A DNA stretch of 64,000 nucleotides from Plectosphaerella cucumerina (lineage: Eukaryota > Ascomycota > Sordariomycetes > Glomerellales > Plectosphaerellaceae). The notes beneath the pieces are model-generated. The model was not told the origin of the DNA. It worked only from the letters and a program-made list of their open reading frames with translations, and did no database searches. The stretch lies in the NCBI GenBank assembly GCA_020746995.1, contig JAGPXD010000001.1:7130001-7194000 (forward strand), given 5' to 3'. Of this stretch, positions 62,366 through 64,000 are shown in pieces. How positions within the stretch are numbered: the stretch's first letter is position 1; every line of letters begins with the position of its first letter. Position numbers and translations under genes: made by a program.

Positions 62366-64000
62366 ATGGCCGACAGCCCCGATTCTATCCCCGCCACTCC
62401 CGACGAGCTTGTCGATGTCCGGGATTTCCAAGACAGCCCCGCGTCCCCGGGCTCCGCGAGCTCATCAGAAGCGAGCACCCCTCTCGAGGCACCTGGCGAT
62501 GCGCAGCCCGATCTGCTGCCGAAGAGGATGCCGTCGCTGCGGACCGTCTCCGAGCCGAAGAACATGACCCCCTCGTCGACACCACTGGGTATCCTCAGCA
62601 ATGCACGTCGGCCCCCACCTTCCGCCGCCTCCATGATGGGCTCACAAACGAACGACATCATGGCCAGGGCCCGTGCCCTTCATGCCCAGAGGATGAACAA
62701 GCCCGTGACACCCAACGTACCACCCAACTCCATGACTGGCTCGCCAAGCCAGCAGCCGTCCCCCGGTATGGGTCTGCCGGGCGGCGTGCCCGGAGGCCTC
62801 AAGCTTCCCGGCGGTTTGCCCGGAGGTCTCGGCCGCCCCTCCCCCGGAGGCATGCCACGGTCTGCGCCAGTCATCCAGACGAAGCCAAACATGAGGAGAA
62901 AACCCATGATGAAGCTCTCCGACATGGGCGGCGGCCCTCAGCCCTCAGACGGTGCGCCTGACCAGCCATCAGGTGGCCCGGCCGCGTCTAATGGAGGAGG
63001 CCACGGCTCCAAGATGGACGACTTCAAAAAGTACATCGACTCGGAGAAGGGATGGATCACATTTGAGGGCGCTGCCACCATCACACGCCATGGCGTCAAC
63101 TTTGCCAACGGCCAGACATTCAGCATATCTCTTGACGAGGTCGAGGTTATGGATGAACTGGGCAAGGGTAACTACGGCACCGTCTTCAAGGTCAGGCATT
63201 CGAAACCGAGGGCGCCGCGGTTCGGGCCCGGCCTCACGGGTTTCAAGAGCGCTCCGAACATGGCAAAATCCACGTCAGACCTGTCTCCCGTGCGAGGCAC
63301 TGCCGACGACGAAGCTGGCGAACTGGCGGCTGAAAAGGCTGGCGGCACCGGTGTCGTCATGGCCATGAAAGAGATCCGCCTGGAGCTGGAGGAGGCAAAG
63401 TTCACCACCATTCTCCGGGAGCTCGTAATCCTGCACAAGTGCGTGTCGCCGCACATCATCGACTTTTACGGCGCCTTCTTCCAAGAAGGTGCCGTCTACA
63501 TGTGCATCGAGTACATGGACGGCGGCTCCATCGACAAGCTCTACGCCGGTGGCATCCCTGAGAACGTCCTGTGCAAGATCACGTATTCCACCGTCATGGG
63601 CCTCAAGACTCTCAAGGACGACCACAACATTATCCACCGCGACGTCAAGCCCACCAACATCCTCATCAACAGCCGGGGCCAGATCAAGATTTGCGATTTC
63701 GGAGTAAGCGGAAACCTTGTGGCGAGTATCGCCAAGACAAACATTGGCTGCCAGAGCTACATGGCGCCAGAACGCATCTCCGGAGGCGGAATGGCCGCCG
63801 GCGCTGACGGCACCTACAGCGTCCAGAGCGACATTTGGAGTCTGGGCCTTACCATCATTGAGTGCGCCATGGGTCACTACCCGTACCCCCCCGAGATCTC
63901 GTCGACCATCTTCAGCCAGCTCAGCGCCATCGTTGAGGGCGAGCCTCCCGGCCTTCCCGACCACTACTCGAGCACGGCGAAGGACTTTGTCCGGCGATGC
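62366..64000 (+). CDS. PBS2: HOG-pathway MAPKK Pbs2 (3' end outside the window)
   Basis: First 545 codons, uninterrupted, cut by the window end. Pbs2 is the MAP kinase kinase that activates Hog1 in osmotic and general stress. The N-terminal 240 residues are disordered, with a Pro-rich stretch (residues 111-120) and PGG repeats (137-156). Kinase landmarks: glycine loop GKGNYGTV at 266-273, ATP lysine K335 in 'VVMAMKEIRLE', HRDVKPTN from H424, DFG from D444, and activation sites S454 and T458 in 'ASIAKTNIGCQSYMAPE'. A loop of about 55 residues separates the glycine loop from K335, as in other filamentous Pbs2. 'YMDGGSIDKLY' and 'VQSDIWSLGL' are typical. Roughly the last quarter of the protein lies beyond position 64000. 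Confidence 0.95.
   Translation, partial: MADSPDSIPATPDELVDVRDFQDSPASPGSASSSEASTPLEAPGDAQPDLLPKRMPSLRTVSEPKNMTPSSTPLGILSNARRPPPSAASMMGSQTNDIMARARALHAQRMNKPVTPNVPPNSMTGSPSQQPSPGMGLPGGVPGGLKLPGGLPGGLGRPSPGGMPRSAPVIQTKPNMRRKPMMKLSDMGGGPQPSDGAPDQPSGGPAASNGGGHGSKMDDFKKYIDSEKGWITFEGAATITRHGVNFANGQTFSISLDEVEVMDELGKGNYGTVFKVRHSKPRAPRFGPGLTGFKSAPNMAKSTSDLSPVRGTADDEAGELAAEKAGGTGVVMAMKEIRLELEEAKFTTILRELVILHKCVSPHIIDFYGAFFQEGAVYMCIEYMDGGSIDKLYAGGIPENVLCKITYSTVMGLKTLKDDHNIIHRDVKPTNILINSRGQIKICDFGVSGNLVASIAKTNIGCQSYMAPERISGGGMAAGADGTYSVQSDIWSLGLTIIECAMGHYPYPPEISSTIFSQLSAIVEGEPPGLPDHYSSTAKDFVRRC
62774..62833 (+). repeat. In-frame 30-base duplication encoding LPGG-PGGL units in PBS2
   Basis: Two adjacent 30-base units encode LPGGVPGGLK and LPGGLPGGLG in the disordered N-terminus of Pbs2; further PGG units follow. 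The second copy is diverged at wobble positions, so the duplication is not recent. Confidence 0.65.

Overview
This window is nuclear DNA of a filamentous ascomycete. The genes are GC-rich and carry short introns of about 45-76 bp with GTRNGT donors, CTRAC branch sites and YAG acceptors. The families present (siroheme synthase fused to its methyltransferase, tail-anchored thioredoxin, GH55 glucanase, Sho1, Pbs2, Spc19 of the DASH complex, dynactin p24) fit a Sordariomycete. Glomerellales such as Colletotrichum is my best guess, from gene style alone. I saw no transposon, AT-rich repeat-mutated block, rRNA, convincing tRNA or CRISPR array. Gene models were built by hand: every intron was placed on splice signals and reading-frame continuity, and each multi-exon model sums to a multiple of three except the deliberately flagged BNA6.

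Layout. 0-5.3 kb: a fatty-acid-hydroxylase-type membrane enzyme, two small secreted proteins (one with three exons), an EVE-domain nuclear protein and quinolinate phosphoribosyltransferase, which carries a one-base frameshift. 5.3-16 kb: copper amine oxidase, Och1-type mannosyltransferase, a mitochondrial acyl-CoA synthetase, a 2EXR/F-box-like protein whose stop overlaps that of its convergent neighbour, and siroheme synthase. 16.6-28.5 kb: mitoribosome assembly factor Rsm22, tail-anchored thioredoxin divergent from a SPOUT RNA methyltransferase, GH55 beta-1,3-glucanase, lipoyl synthase, and a GPI-anchored Ser/Thr-rich protein. 28.5-45 kb: Spc19, Sho1, dynactin p24, a vacuolar amino acid transporter, mitoribosomal S16, NAD(P)H-hydrate epimerase and a small Cys-rich protein, separated by unusually large gene-free stretches. 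45-57.5 kb: a membrane-tethered methyltransferase next to an FAD oxidoreductase, a 610-residue THG-repeat protein, methylcrotonyl-CoA carboxylase alpha, a PNPOx-like flavin protein and an auxin-efflux-carrier family transporter. 57.5-64 kb: mostly non-coding, with a small acidic protein and the first 545 codons of the Pbs2 MAPKK, cut by the window edge.

Most genes are unrelated housekeeping loci. Three links deserve attention. Sho1 and Pbs2 are partners in yeast osmosensing and lie 29 kb apart here. The methyltransferase and FAD oxidoreductase at 45-48 kb resemble a two-gene lipid-modification module. Lipoyl synthase, Rsm22, S16 and the carboxylase are all mitochondrial. Nothing here is a classical secondary-metabolite cluster. 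The least described items are the THG-repeat protein, the small secreted and Cys-rich proteins, and the methyltransferase/flavoprotein pair.
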